Shown here: piece by piece, positions 11,966 to 21,542 of the stretch | Layout: every line of letters begins with the position of its first letter | Position numbering within the stretch: position 1 is the stretch's first letter | Assembly: GCA_036346405.1 (NCBI GenBank) | Contig: CM070548.1 | Span: 62,954,877 to 63,018,876 of the forward strand | Direction of reading: 5' to 3' | From: Phyllostachys edulis | Taxonomy: Eukaryota > Streptophyta > Magnoliopsida > Poales > Poaceae | Length of the DNA stretch: 64,000 nt | The notes under the pieces: model-generated | What the model was told of the DNA's origin: nothing | What the model saw: only the letters and a program-made list of their open reading frames with translations | Databases searched by the model: none | Made by a program: the position numbers and the translations under genes

Positions 11966-11973
11966 TATTTATA
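11966..11973 (-). promoter_or_regulatory. TATA box of the antisense gene
   Basis: The minus strand reads GTTATAAATAC, with TATAAATA at 11973-11966. It lies 115 bp upstream of the ATG at 11851, a normal distance for a plant promoter with a short leader. It suggests the antisense gene has its own promoter and is not simply read through from the 3' LTR. Confidence 0.55.
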
Positions 11974-12400
11974 ACCGCGTGCCTTGGGCCGGAGGCGTGG
12001 TATTCCAAAGGTTGCCACCGTCTTGGGAACCGCTCCAACGGATAGGCTAACGGGTGTTGTTTGAAATTCCCCAACGTGTCCGTTCGAGAAAATCAGGTTT
12101 GCTTTTACACCTCAAGCGAAATTACTTCCTTGGTTAGATTCTTTTTAACCAAAGGAAATGTTAATCGGAAAGGTTTTTCTTCCGATCACCATGCTACGAC
12201 CAACTCGTGATCGTAGAAATGTTCTACGACTATTTGATAGCCATAAGCAATTTCCTTGACCAAGCATACTTCTGGTCAAAGTAGTACACTAATGTCGAAG
12301 AGTTTTTCCTTCGACTATCTTTCTACGACCCTCTCGTGGTCGTAAGACCATCTATACCTTTACCAAGTAAGTTGCTTTCACTTGAAGCTGGGGGGCTAGA
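11974..12400 (+). other. GypTat-1 3' non-coding region with polypurine tract
   Basis: No coding region. It holds diverged GTCGTAAG-type repeats (12190-12340). It ends in the purine tract AAGCTGGGGGGCTAGA at 12385-12400, directly before the 3' LTR. On the minus strand it would be the promoter region of the antisense gene. Confidence 0.75.
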
Positions 12401-13145
12401 TGACGAGGATATAATAATCCTCATTTTATTTTTTATCTATAATTCTTATTATAGGTAAATATGACGTCATATGGTCCCTGAGTATACCCCTTAAATGTTA
12501 TAAGGGAAGAGCCTACTAGGTGGTCGTAAGTTCTTCTACGACCACCCCCATAGTCGTAAGTTATGCTACGACTACCCCATAGTCGTAAGTCTTGCTCGAC
12601 TACCTCATAGTCGTAAGTTCTTCTCGACTAGGTCATTTACGACCACCTTATGATCAATTAAACCTACAGACAAGTGGGCCCAATTGATTAAGGGATTCAA
12701 ATAGTCATCATACGCTGTTACTCTGCCAAGTAATAGCACGTAATGCTCTATTATCTCTCGTATATAGTTTAGGCGGCGTGGAGGAGTTATCGCGGTGATT
12801 ACTACCAACGTCGCTTTCGTTACGAGGATGTGATGAGGCGCTTCACCTGGAGAAACTGCTGCTCCTTCACGTACTATATAAAGGCGGCAATCAGAGAAGG
12901 AAAAGGCGGATCGAATCAGGCCATCAGGAAGACAAGCACTACCATCTATAATAGTCTTAGTTTTTCCCCTGGTTGTTCAGAATACACTCAATACCGTACA
13001 CACACAGGAGTAGGGTTATTATTCTCCCCAGAGAAGGCCTGAACCTATATAAAAATCCCCGTGTCAATCTCTCTACGTGATTTCATTCTAGGAGACCCCC
13101 CGAATCAAACAATCTTTACGTAAGTTCGGTTCTAAAACACCGACA
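12401..13145 (+). repeat. GypTat-1 3' LTR
   Basis: Starts TGACGAGGATATAATAATCC and ends TAAAACACCGACA, then the GGTTT target duplication. Differences from the 5' LTR cluster in the hairpin array (single-base losses in CTACGAC arms at about 12597 and 12624) and at about 12790-12870. Confidence 0.93.
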
Positions 13146-13150
13146 GGTTT

Positions 13151-13546
13151 TCCCTTTTGAGGGCATCTGTAGGCGAAGTGTCCTAGTTCATCACATTTGT
13201 AACAGGTAACGTACTTCCATGGATGGGGACTTTCAGGACGAAAGTGGCTCATGTCATCATTATTAGATATTTCTAGTGGTTGGATCCTTGGTAACTCATC
13301 GCACAGACACTATTCATGAGTTGTAGGAGCAATGGCTGAGGAAACATTGTTATTGTTCATCTGCTACATTATCTGTTGCATTAGTTGGGTTTGGGTGACG
13401 AAAATCTAATTCAAATTCTGTAGTGTCACTGCTAACAATTGTTGGTTGCTTTCAATACTGGCATTGAAGGTGGCATTAGTGTTGACACCGACTTTGACAT
13501 TGGATGTTTTATTTTTACCGTTGCAGTTGATGTTGTTGCTAGCCAT
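13151..13546 (-). pseudogene. gag: Tekay-A gag remnant with zinc knuckle
   Basis: A single minus-strand frame runs from ATG at 13546 (MASNNINCNGKNKTSN) to the zinc knuckle CYKCDELGHFAYRCP at about 13204-13160. The frame is interrupted by three TAG stops. The knuckle has the CX2CX4HX4C pattern of nucleocapsid proteins that bind the element RNA. Between start and knuckle there are only about 114 codons, far fewer than a normal chromovirus gag (usually more than 300), so the capsid core is missing. GypTat-1 inserted 15 codons beyond the knuckle, and what follows across it (738-686) is already the polypurine tract. The element was therefore a gag-only internal-deletion derivative before GypTat-1 arrived. 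Confidence 0.75.
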
Positions 13547-14086
13547 CTGAAGTGGTAGTTGAGATTAGAGGAAGACAAGGGGAAAATCAGGGACGAGGGA
13601 AACTAGGGAGGTTGCAGCAACTCACCAAAACCGAATTACTTTGCAAAAACCAATGCAAATCGTCTACTCGATCGATACTTTTAAGCTGAGGAAACGACTC
13701 AATATACAAAATGAGTATTGGTAAACTTAGACTATATGGCTTGCTTGACATCACATCTTTTGCTCGCGGTCTTTGATGATTCTTGCATGTTGTCCTTGAA
13801 TGGTGGAAACGATGATACTTTCTTGATGGATTCATGTCTTGTGGTCTTGAACGTAATGGTAAGAAACGTGCTGACTGTCTATATACATTTACAGGGGAAA
13901 GAGGATCCATTTAACATTATAAAATGGTGAAGAAAGAACAAGGTAAGAAAGAATACCATGAAGAGGGTAAGAATAGAAAGATGACCAAAGATGATGAGAG
14001 AACAATTTATTTTTCTTGTTATAAAATAAGTTTTGAAGTTTTCCAACTAACGGTCGTTCTAACTAGGTCACGACCTACAGTTGATA
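13547..14086 (-). other. Tekay-A leader between primer site and gag
   Basis: About 540 bp of AT-rich sequence with only short chance ORFs on either strand. Its position between a tRNA-Met primer site and a gag ATG makes it the 5' leader of Tekay-A. Confidence 0.55.
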
Positions 14087-14100
14087 TGGCTTTGATACCA
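14087..14100 (-). other. Tekay-A primer binding site (initiator tRNA-Met)
   Basis: The minus strand reads TGGTATCAAAGCCA, the standard tRNA-Met primer site of plant retrotransposons. It lies three bases after the LTR end (GGGTCCTTACA, 14104). Confidence 0.85.
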
Positions 14101-14103
14101 CTT

Positions 14104-15466
14104 TGTAAGGACCCAAGAGTAACACTCTCAAATCCTCTGTGTTTTCTGAACTAGTCCCATGATCAGTAGCTAGTTCACAAAGTAAACAAGAATGGTAACA
14201 TCCATAATTTGCATAACTTTATTAATAAATAACAGAGTTTATTACCAGAAAGACTTACAAACTAACAATAAAGAACACAACGGAATACGAAAAAGAAGCA
14301 GAAGAGCCCAGCTAATTTGCCACAAGCAATCGACTGGGGTAGTGGCGTAGTCATCGAGATCCACGCCAGTAGCGAAGTCCTTCTCCTTTGAACAATATTT
14401 TATTAAGCAAGAGTGAGCACAAACAACCATGCTCCGCAAGTTACACCCAATAACAGAATTATAATGCATGCAGAGATATATCAAAGGAAGGCGTAAGTGG
14501 TTGTATTTGCATAAAGCAATGTTTTCTTTTCAAATATATGTACTAAGTTCCAAAGTAGTATTCTATAACTAAAATTCATTTTCTAAATTCTCAAGTTTTA
14601 TAGTCAGATAACCTCCATACAAGAGTGGTGAAGGATACCTTCCTATCACATGGCAAACCGCACAATTTCCTAGTTGAATAAACTATCCAAAATCATTTGA
14701 TAAAGTCTTTTGAAATTTAAACCAAATTCTAACTTTGAGTGGCATTGCTAGCATGTCTATGACCATGGACACAACTATTAGAATAGTTTTACACTCCATA
14801 GAGGTTGTACAAATTTACCTACAAGAGATAATCAATTATAATATCCGTTTGACACACTTCTGTAGGTGTGCGACTAAATGATTATCACAAGACTTTTACA
14901 ATGCGCCATTCCAATCGTAGTTATGCCCGCTAAGATTTTGCTTCCTTTGGATAGAAATCCACCAGACTTAAGCCCCCTCTTGCGCCATGTGGAAATATAT
15001 AAAAAGTAGGTCATTCAGACACCCACACAACCAGGCACAACTACGGTGGAATGTTGCAAATTAGTTAGCCAAGACCTGCCCACATAGGACATGTGGTAGT
15101 ACAATGGGGCTTAGCAAGATGCGGCTCGAAGATCGGTCCTTAACTAACTTAGGCGACGTTCCAAAATAACCCGTGGTCTCGATCATATAAATGAATTGAT
15201 CTTGTGCATCGACATGCATCATCCAAACATCTATTTCGCCCAAGTCCAAACCAATTTTTATTTATTTTCCAAGTTAAATCATTTGCTAAAAGACGTCCAT
15301 GGTAAAAACAATACCATGGCCTCATTTTAAATCATAATTGAGCATTTGGCTAAAGTTCCCCAAATTAAACATTTTTGGTCTATGCTTTGTCTAAGCATCA
15401 AGTTTTTAAACAAAAGCATCTTATCAATACTATTGTATTAACCAGAGTTTTATCTAGGGCGACAAG
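14104..15466 (-). mobile_element. Tekay-A 5' LTR, piece 1 (U5 end)
   Basis: Read on the minus strand it ends TTGGGTCCTTACA just before the primer site. It contains CTACCCCAGTCGATTGCTTGTGGC (14345-14322), which also occurs in the Tekay solo LTR (near 37317). NonAut-2 interrupts it at 15466. No gene. Confidence 0.7.
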
Positions 15467-15890
15467 TGTTGTAAGAATAATTTAGTCACACCGACAGGGC
15501 CCGCCTTGCAGAAGACAAGCGTGCAGACCAAAGAAATATTGTTGTACTCATAAAAGACTGTAATACCCCTCGATTGTACTCATATGATAGCTACCTCCTA
15601 AGGGTATTTTGGTCATTTGTATAGGCTTGGGAGCGTATAAATACCCTATGTATCCCTCCTTTCAAGGGGGCTCTCTTGAGCAATAAAGAAGCACATTAAA
15701 ACTGGTGAGCCCTCGGGGGCTCCCTCTCCGGAGGTAACCCCCCGTTGGCTCATCGATAGGAGTAGGGCGGTCCTCTCGGACCCCCGAACCTGTATAAATC
15801 CCCGTGTCATTTTTTACCCTCGTGGACGATGGCCTGACAGACGGTCAACGTCCACCCCCTCACTCGTGTTTGGTTTTTACACCTACAACA
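15467..15890 (+). repeat. NonAut-2 5' LTR
   Basis: 424 bp. TATA box TATAAATA at 15636-15643 and poly(A) signal AATAAA at 15682-15687, 40 bp apart, so the R region is short. It ends CCTACAACA. Confidence 0.93.
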
Positions 15891-15910
15891 TTGGCGCCGA
15901 CCGTGGGGAC
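15891..15910 (+). other. NonAut-2 primer binding site
   Basis: TTGGCGCCGACCGTGGGGAC starts at the first base after the LTR. It matches the GypTat-1 site at 18 of 20 positions. Confidence 0.75.
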
Positions 15911-15931
15911 GTAGCTAATCGATGAAAGGCT

Positions 15932-16021
15932 ATGTCTCCTACCAAAAAATACTCTAAGTCCACGAAACCTCCTCCGGCTCTGGAGGGCAATGATCTCGTG
16001 GATGACCCATCCGCTCTTTGA
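15932..16021 (+). pseudogene. Short ORF at the gag position of NonAut-2
   Basis: ATG at 15932, 29 codons (MSPTKKYSKSTKPPPALEGN...), TGA at 16019. It lies where gag should begin and is basic at its start. It may be a gag leftover, but no gag domain follows, and the next open frame (16018-16455) looks like chance coding in GC-rich repeats. I do not recognise it. Confidence 0.35.
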
Positions 16022-16354
16022 AGGAGCCCCAGCCGAGCACCCTCATCGGAGATCAGAGCTATCCACCTCGGGATGGCAACGTCCTACATGCCCTGGGGCC
16101 CCCATGCGCATCCTCCCTTGTGCGAGTCGATGCGAGGTCCATCCATGAGCGAGCAGTTCAAGGCACCCTCGCAGCCAGAAGGCTAAGGATTCTGAGGCCA
16201 ACCATCACCCCCGGGACGCATGACGTTCATGCGACACGAGCGATGAAGGCTCGCTACGAGGCCTGCCCCCAACGCGCTACTGTTAGGGGACAGTCCCGGC
16301 ATATAAATCTCGTATGGGCTCTCAAGACACTTTCCCTCCAGGGGATTTCACCCT

Positions 16355-16722
16355 TGTGGTGCGTAGGGCGTACGACCTCTACGGTCTCCCCTAACAAAAG
16401 TCCATGGTGGCTTGGGCGTCCGTCGCCTCCACCATGGCGGCTCGTGTCCTACTAGCCCTAGGGCATGAGCGACCACCCTCGTGGTGCGTAGGGCGTACGA
16501 CCTCCGCGGTCTCCCCTAACAAAAGTCCATAGTGGCTTGGGCGTCCGCCGCCTCCACCATGGCGGTTCAGATCCCATCGCCCTAGGGCATGAGCGACCAC
16601 CCACGTGGTGCGTGAGGCGTCGACCTCCGCGGTCTCCCTAACAAAAGTCCATGGTGGCTTAGGCGTCATCGCCTCCACCATGGCGGCTCGTGTCCTACTA
16701 GACCTAGGGCATGAGCGACAAC
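16355..16722 (+). repeat. 124-bp tandem repeat, three copies
   Basis: Units begin GTGGTGCGTAGGGCGTACGA at about 16356, 16481 and 16605 and include a CTCCACCATGGCGGCTC motif. Copies are about 90 percent alike. The ORFs crossing them on both strands are repeat artefacts. Confidence 0.88.
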
Positions 16723-16910
16723 TTTGGCCCAATACCGAGTTGATGGATGTGCTGAGGACTCGTCCCCCTTAGACTCGAGCCACGCTACCGAATCGACCTC
16801 TGGGTCCCGCACACCTAGCTTCATTGCCCATGAGGGTTAACCACTCTCATGCATTCGATCATAACAAAAACCCACATACGGGGTAAAAGGGCTTCATTGC
16901 CCTCATAGTT

Positions 16911-17255
16911 CGGTGCCCCACGACTTAGCCTCGTGGGCGCCACCGGTGTGCCCATGACTTACTATCAAGGGCACACGTCCAAGGTGCCCATGAGTTAGCC
17001 TCATGGGCACCTCCAAGTCCACTGGGGGGCTACCATCCCTAGTGGCCATTCGGTGCCCCACGACTTAGTCTCGTGGACGCCCCTCCGATGTGCCTATGAT
17101 TTAGTGTTGTGGGCACACCTTCAAGATACACATGAGTTAGCCTCATGGGTGCCTCCAAGTCCACTGGGGGCTACCACCCCTATGGGCCATTTGATGCCCC
17201 ACGACTTAGCTTTATGGGCACCCCTCTGGTATGTCCATGACGCAGCCTCATAGCT
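16911..17255 (+). repeat. 140-bp tandem repeat, about 2.5 copies
   Basis: Units begin GGTGCCCCACGACTTAGC at about 16912, 17052 and 17192 (the third altered). Each contains inner copies of ATGAGTTAGCCTCATGGG, so there is a shorter period of about 60-70 bp inside the unit. Confidence 0.85.
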
Positions 17256-17569
17256 CAAATCATCTATCGTCGACCTGGCTCGAATATTAATCAAGGACTA
17301 TCATGCTCGCATAAGGCTATCACCTTGGAGATCTTAATATCTAAAGTGATGGGACTCTACTTGTCCCACGGCAACGACTTCGATCAATGCTCATGTCAAA
17401 CTAATGTTATCTTGCTACAAGAAATAAGTGTTGATCATTCCCTCTTTCCTGCAGAGATGCTCGTGTTATCTACTTGTCCCTGCAACGTTTCTAGATCGAA
17501 CTGCGGTGATTCTGAGGAGTTCTACTTCGACAACTCTCATCAAGCTGTGGAGCAGGAGGAGGACAACTT
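17256..17569 (+). other. NonAut-2 interior, no recognised feature
   Basis: Unique sequence of mixed composition. An open frame starts at 17325 (MEILISKVMGLYLSHGNDFD) and runs into the 79-bp repeats to 17888. I recognise no domain and see no sign of selection. Confidence 0.4.
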
Positions 17570-17806
17570 CGCCTACTTAGGCTTCGCTTCGATGCACCGT
17601 CGGCCTCGAAGGCTATGCCTCGGCTCGGCGGCCTCGCGTCTAACACTTCACCTGCTTAGGCTTCGCTTCGACGCACCGTCGGCATCGAAGGCTATGCCTC
17701 GGCTCAGCGGCCTCGCGTCTAAGACTTCGCCTACTGAGGCTTCGCTCCGACACACCACCTGCCTTAAAGGCTATGCCTCGGTAGGGTGGCCCTACATTCA
17801 GTACTT
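17570..17806 (+). repeat. 79-bp tandem repeat, three copies
   Basis: Units begin at 17570, 17649 and 17728 with CGCCTACTTAGGCTTCGCTT or close variants and contain GAAGGCTATGCCTCGG. The period is exactly 79 bp; the third copy is the most diverged. Confidence 0.9.
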
Positions 17807-19027
17807 CACCTTTAGGACTGGAGCAACAAAAACCACCCCACACGAAGGGCCAACGAGAATCGGCAATCCGGTACCCGCCCTCGCGTGAAGCACTCACGCT
17901 ATATGAAGCACAAAATGAAGATAGCCTAGTGGACATAGCAATATGCCTCTGGTCCTCAAGATCAAGCTCGCAAAATGGGATTCGAGCACAAGTCTTTAGG
18001 ACGATTCCTCGACCTCCGTGCCTCGCTATGCGTCGATCCAAAATTTGGCTAAATATCGGGCATCTACATTCCCGCATACAAGACCAAAATGTTGCCAAGA
18101 TACCACCAAGAAGCATATTCGCTCAACTGGATACAAGACCTCAGCATTCTTCTTTGCCCCTCAGGCGCCCTAACAGACGCCCAAGGGACAAGGGGCTAGT
18201 GTCGAGGAATCCTACCACCTCCCGCCTAAAATACTCTATACTTCGACAAGTCTCACAAGGGGCATATGTGAGCCTTTACTCTAGGCGCTACAGCCACTTA
18301 CATCGAAGTGGTTCGGGCTTGCTGGACCACATGCCTCGGCGCTCAAGGCGTCCGTCGCTACTCCAAGGCTCGCGCCCGACACCTCACCGCTCCAAATGCT
18401 CTCGCATCCCGTGAGTCGTCAGAGCAATTCAGAAGAATAGAACAACTCACACATGCTATTCAGAAGCACTCATACACCCGAAGAACACCCAAAACAGAGA
18501 AGTGTTTTTCGACACAATATCAAATCACCCCTGCCAAAGCCCATCCCACATGACATAGGATGACTGACACCCTTCGGAGAGAGGCACGCGGCTCCAATCC
18601 CTCTGGAGCGACTCCATGCAGCTGCCGAAAGGCCACCACCTCGCCTGCTCCGCCTCCGGCTCGGCGGAGCCCCAGGCCTTGGCACGCCTTCGTGTACCTC
18701 GGGGCACCTCGCTCATCGCCTCGGCCCGGCACCTAAGGTCCTCGCCTACCATGGAAGCGCCGCCATGGGCGCCACGCTTGAGCGCCTCGCTCCCGAGCGC
18801 CCTATGGCCTAAGCGCCCCCGCACGCTTGCACGTCCTGCGGCGCCCTCGCGGCCTCACGCTCTCGTGCACCCGCGGTACTCTCGCCCCTTGCGATGACCT
18901 CTTGCGCCCTCGCGGTGCCCTCGGGGCCTCGTACCCTCGATCCCTCACGATATCAAGCCCTTGCACCCTCGCGGTGCCCTCGGGGCCTCGTGCCCTTAAG
19001 CCCTCGCATGCTCACGTGCCTCGCACC
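17807..19027 (+). other. NonAut-2 interior: unique sequence then a GC-rich tract
   Basis: 17807-18560 is unique sequence with short chance ORFs. 18600-19027 is very GC-rich and contains irregular copies of CCCTCGCGGTGCCCTCGGGG (about 18840-19000). Overlapping ORFs in four or more frames here reflect base composition. No gene recognised. Confidence 0.5.
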
Positions 19028-19184
19028 TTGTCGTCTTGTAGTCCAGCCTCACCAGAGTGCTGTTATCCGCGTAGAACTGGCTCGCCAGCTCCGGGGAGTT
19101 CGCCAAGATATTGTAGTAGCCCGCCAGGAAGTAGGAGCCCACCTCGGAGGCGAGGGGGTGGGCGCTCTTGTTGTTGGTTACTAG
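19028..19184 (-). pseudogene. Captured fragment: NTF2-domain start of a G3BP-like protein
   Basis: The minus-strand frame from 19184 reads LVTNNKSAHPLASEVGSYFL and continues with AGYYNIL, QFYADNSTLVRLD. This is the start of an NTF2 domain as found in plant G3BP-like RNA-binding proteins (VGSYF...YY..L...P...QFY...S...R.D). Those proteins bind RNA and take part in stress-granule formation in the cytoplasm. About 52 codons are present without stops. It begins three bases from the plus-strand fragment that continues the same protein in the opposite direction, so a source gene was captured and rearranged. There is no promoter or start codon and function is not expected. Confidence 0.75.
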
Positions 19185-19189
19185 CCTAG

Positions 19190-19878
19190 TCCAATTGAAG
19201 GGCTACCCTTCTCGCAAGAGATTTGTTCAGACTATAGTTCTTGCTCCCCAGCCGGATAGGTATTTTGTATTCAGCGATATCTTTAAGCTCATATGACGAG
19301 TATGACGACCACTACCAGGTTGCTGATTACAGCTATGCTGACAACATACCCCGGATGGATGTTCCTAATACCATGACCGGAACATCATCTGATTAAGTGA
19401 CTGAAGAACTCGAAGTAAACGGTGTTGTAGCTCCTACTGATATTGAGGAAAGGGATACTGTTCTTATTTATGAGAATCATGAAGTGCAGCAGCAAGATCC
19501 TTTGAGTTTGGGGTCGGATCGTGATGATACTCCTTTTGAAGAGCATACTCCCTCGTACCCCAGATCAATAGACATTAAACAGGATGCACCTCTTGCTGCT
19601 GCCCACCCTCCATCCGTACCTACCCCTGAAGAAGAGTCTGTGGGAGAACCCCCTAAACAAACATATGCTTCAGTGCTGCGAACAAAAGGACACGCTGCCC
19701 ATCAGGTTATTCACTCCACTCCTCTCAACAAGGCCATGACGGGGACTGCAGAGTCGCAAGTCGCAACAGGCAGGAAAGTTAACTCAGCAGGTGCAGCTTG
19801 TCCCAGTACCAGAAAAATCCAAATTCATGCACAACAGCTAAGAGCATTCATACACAACGACTGCCAAGAGCATTGATA
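19190..19878 (+). pseudogene. Captured fragment: NTF2 end and middle region of a G3BP-like protein
   Basis: The plus strand reads RKRFVQTIVLAPQPDRYFVF then SDIFKLI (about 19212-19285), the last strands of an NTF2 domain, followed by a one-base frame change. After that, DEYDDHYQVADYSYADNIP (from about 19292), one stop at 19395, and an open stretch 19397-19876, acidic and Pro-rich, with EPPKQTYASVLRTKG, the short conserved segment that precedes the RRM in plant G3BP-like proteins. The RRM itself is absent. Codon use is less GC-rich than its flanks. Together with the minus-strand piece it covers about the first half of a G3BP-like protein, without the introns expected in a genomic copy across 19290-19870, so capture from a processed RNA is possible. 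Confidence 0.75.
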
Positions 19879-19959
19879 CACTATAACTGAAAAAAGAAAA
19901 AGAAACAAAAGGCAAGTGTCTTCTGAAGCAGAAGTGTTGGCCGCTGCAAAGTGCCAACG

Positions 19960-20330
19960 CAAAAGGGTCACCCAACTCGGCTCGAGGGCGCCCTGGCAAA
20001 ACTAACAACGCCCTGGCAAAAGGAAAAAGGGGAGACAGCGCCCTGGCAGTTTTGTTACAAGCCCAACAAAGACAAGCAGTCATACACACTACACAAGCGC
20101 TTCGGCAAGACCACGCCTTATGCTCCAAAAGGGCAAGAAGGCCTGGCGCAAAGACCACGCCTTGCGCCACAGGCAAAGTGGGCAAGTAGCGCCCAGCGAA
20201 GAAGCGCCAAGACACACCAGCCAGACACCGTAACGCCCTACACAAGAACGCCCGGCACAAGGACGCCTTGGCAACAACGCCCTGCACAAGGACGCCCTGG
20301 CACCAACGCCCTACACAAGAACACCCCATC
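19960..20330 (+). repeat. Irregular CGCCCTGGCA repeat tract
   Basis: Many copies of CGCCCTGGCAAAA, CGCCTTGGCAAC, CGCCCTGCACAAGG and similar words at 10-30-bp spacing. No fixed period. It accounts for the long ORFs on both strands here. Confidence 0.7.
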
Positions 20331-20569
20331 AACTCGAATCAAGAACAAGGGAAAAGAAGGAGAACAGGGGGGCTCGCCTTTCACGGACTTCATGCGAGAG
20401 CCTCGCCCGGCGACGGAGCTGACCTCAGCCGGCGGATGTGTGGAGGCAGCGGTACAAGTCCGTCCCACGGACTTCGCCGCGCTTCGGCCATCCTGCGGTT
20501 TAGGCACCAGCAAGACGGACGCCATGCAGCTCGGACGTGCGTTAGCGGTGGATGCGGATGACGGTGCTC

Positions 20570-21121
20570 CCCTTCCTCGCCGGCGGCGACGACGGCGGAC
20601 GGGAGTGCCTCGACGGCCGACCTGGCTGCCGGCGGCTCGTTCTTGAGGAACATAACCTCCCCGTCGGCGACGAGCACCTCGTATGCCTCCCGGTTGGAGG
20701 TGTACGCAAAGCCCTCCTCGGAGTCGGTGGGGGCAGGGAGCAGCACGTCGCCGAGCACCTCCCATTCAGTTCGGCGGCTCCACCCCGGCGCCGAGGCTGA
20801 CGCGACCTCCTCCCAAATAACTCGCCGATTGCGGTGGAGGCCTCAAGCAGCGATCCGACTCGTTGCCGTCCAATTGGAGGCGGCCCCACGGATCGAGGCC
20901 TCGTCGCCATCGTCGTCGTCCTCGGAGAACCCGAGGTGGTCGGGTTTAAGCGCGACGAAAGCGTCGTAGAAGAGGTCGGCTCCATGGAAAGGAGCCGCAG
21001 CGGACTCGGTCGGACGCCGCCGCCGACGCGGAGGAGGCCGACGGATCTGGCGAACACCAAAGACAAAAGCGACGCGGCCGAGCGGGAGGGGACCGGAGGC
21101 GTCGACGGCCGGAGACGCCAT
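20570..21121 (-). pseudogene. Captured fragment: possible N-terminal part of a RING-type ubiquitin ligase
   Basis: A minus-strand frame starts MASPAVDASGPLPLGRVAFV at 21121 and runs to 20843, with an acidic stretch DDDDGDEAS. In a shifted frame, GFAYTSNREAYEVLVADGEV then LKNEPPAARSAVEALPSAVV follow at about 20720-20590. The pattern (A)YEVL...PPA..SAVE.LPSVVV is what precedes the RING-H2 finger in many plant E3 ubiquitin ligases. The sequence ends before any RING cysteines, so no ligase activity is possible. GC content is high, as in the 5' part of many grass genes. The assignment rests on a short motif and could be wrong; that this is a captured host coding sequence is more certain than which one. 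Confidence 0.5.
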
Positions 21122-21542
21122 GTCGAGCCGGGAGAGCAAGAGAAGCGAATAAATGGAGCCTGGAGAGTGCGAGATTGGGTTGGGGAGAAAGAAGGCCAGA
21201 GCTTCAGCCGCGAGAAGGAAGCCAAGAATGCCTTTGGATGAAAGAATGCCTTTGGATGAAGAAGCATCTGGCATTTTTCACGAGAAGAAAGGGCACTCGG
21301 TTGGAAGAAGCCTCTGGAGAAAGTTGAGAATCCAATGGCTAGCCAAGGTCGTAACGATATGGCAACAATTCGTAACACTTACATTTTTCAAGTGCCCAAC
21401 CGACAGCTGGGCATAATATGATATTTTCAGAGCGAATTTTCAGACGCAACCATAATTCAAATCTTTCAGTATTCTCTGAAATATCAATCTCTGTACGAAA
21501 AGCATGATTCAAGACTGCCCCTCTGGCGTTCCTCCCAAAACG

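Larger units (their letters stand above)
744..13145 (+). mobile_element. GypTat-1: complete 12.4-kb Ty3/gypsy element, Tat/Retand type
   Basis: Two LTRs of 744 and 745 bp (744-1487 and 12401-13145), both TG...CA, bound the element. It is flanked by a perfect 5-bp target duplication, GGTTT at 739-743 and 13146-13150. The primer site follows the first LTR and a purine tract precedes the second. Order on the plus strand is gag, protease, reverse transcriptase, RNase H, second RNase H, integrase, then 4.7 kb holding tandem repeats and an antisense gene. That order, the second RNase H and the long 3' region are features of the Tat lineage. All pol reading frames carry frameshifts and stops, so it cannot move by itself. 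The LTRs differ by clustered indels and substitutions, which indicates moderate age. Confidence 0.93.

Noticed and set aside
14087..14100. tRNA gene
   Set aside because: Only the 14 bases complementary to the tRNA-Met 3' end are present, placed next to an LTR; it is a primer site.
16391..16732. 113-codon minus-strand ORF with internal repeats
   Set aside because: Produced by the 124-bp tandem repeat, whose composition keeps several frames open.
20238..21378. Long overlapping ORFs in several minus-strand frames (up to 278 codons)
   Set aside because: Most are shadows in GC-rich DNA; only the frames with the YEVL...SAVEALP motif and the MASPAVD start look like true coding remains.
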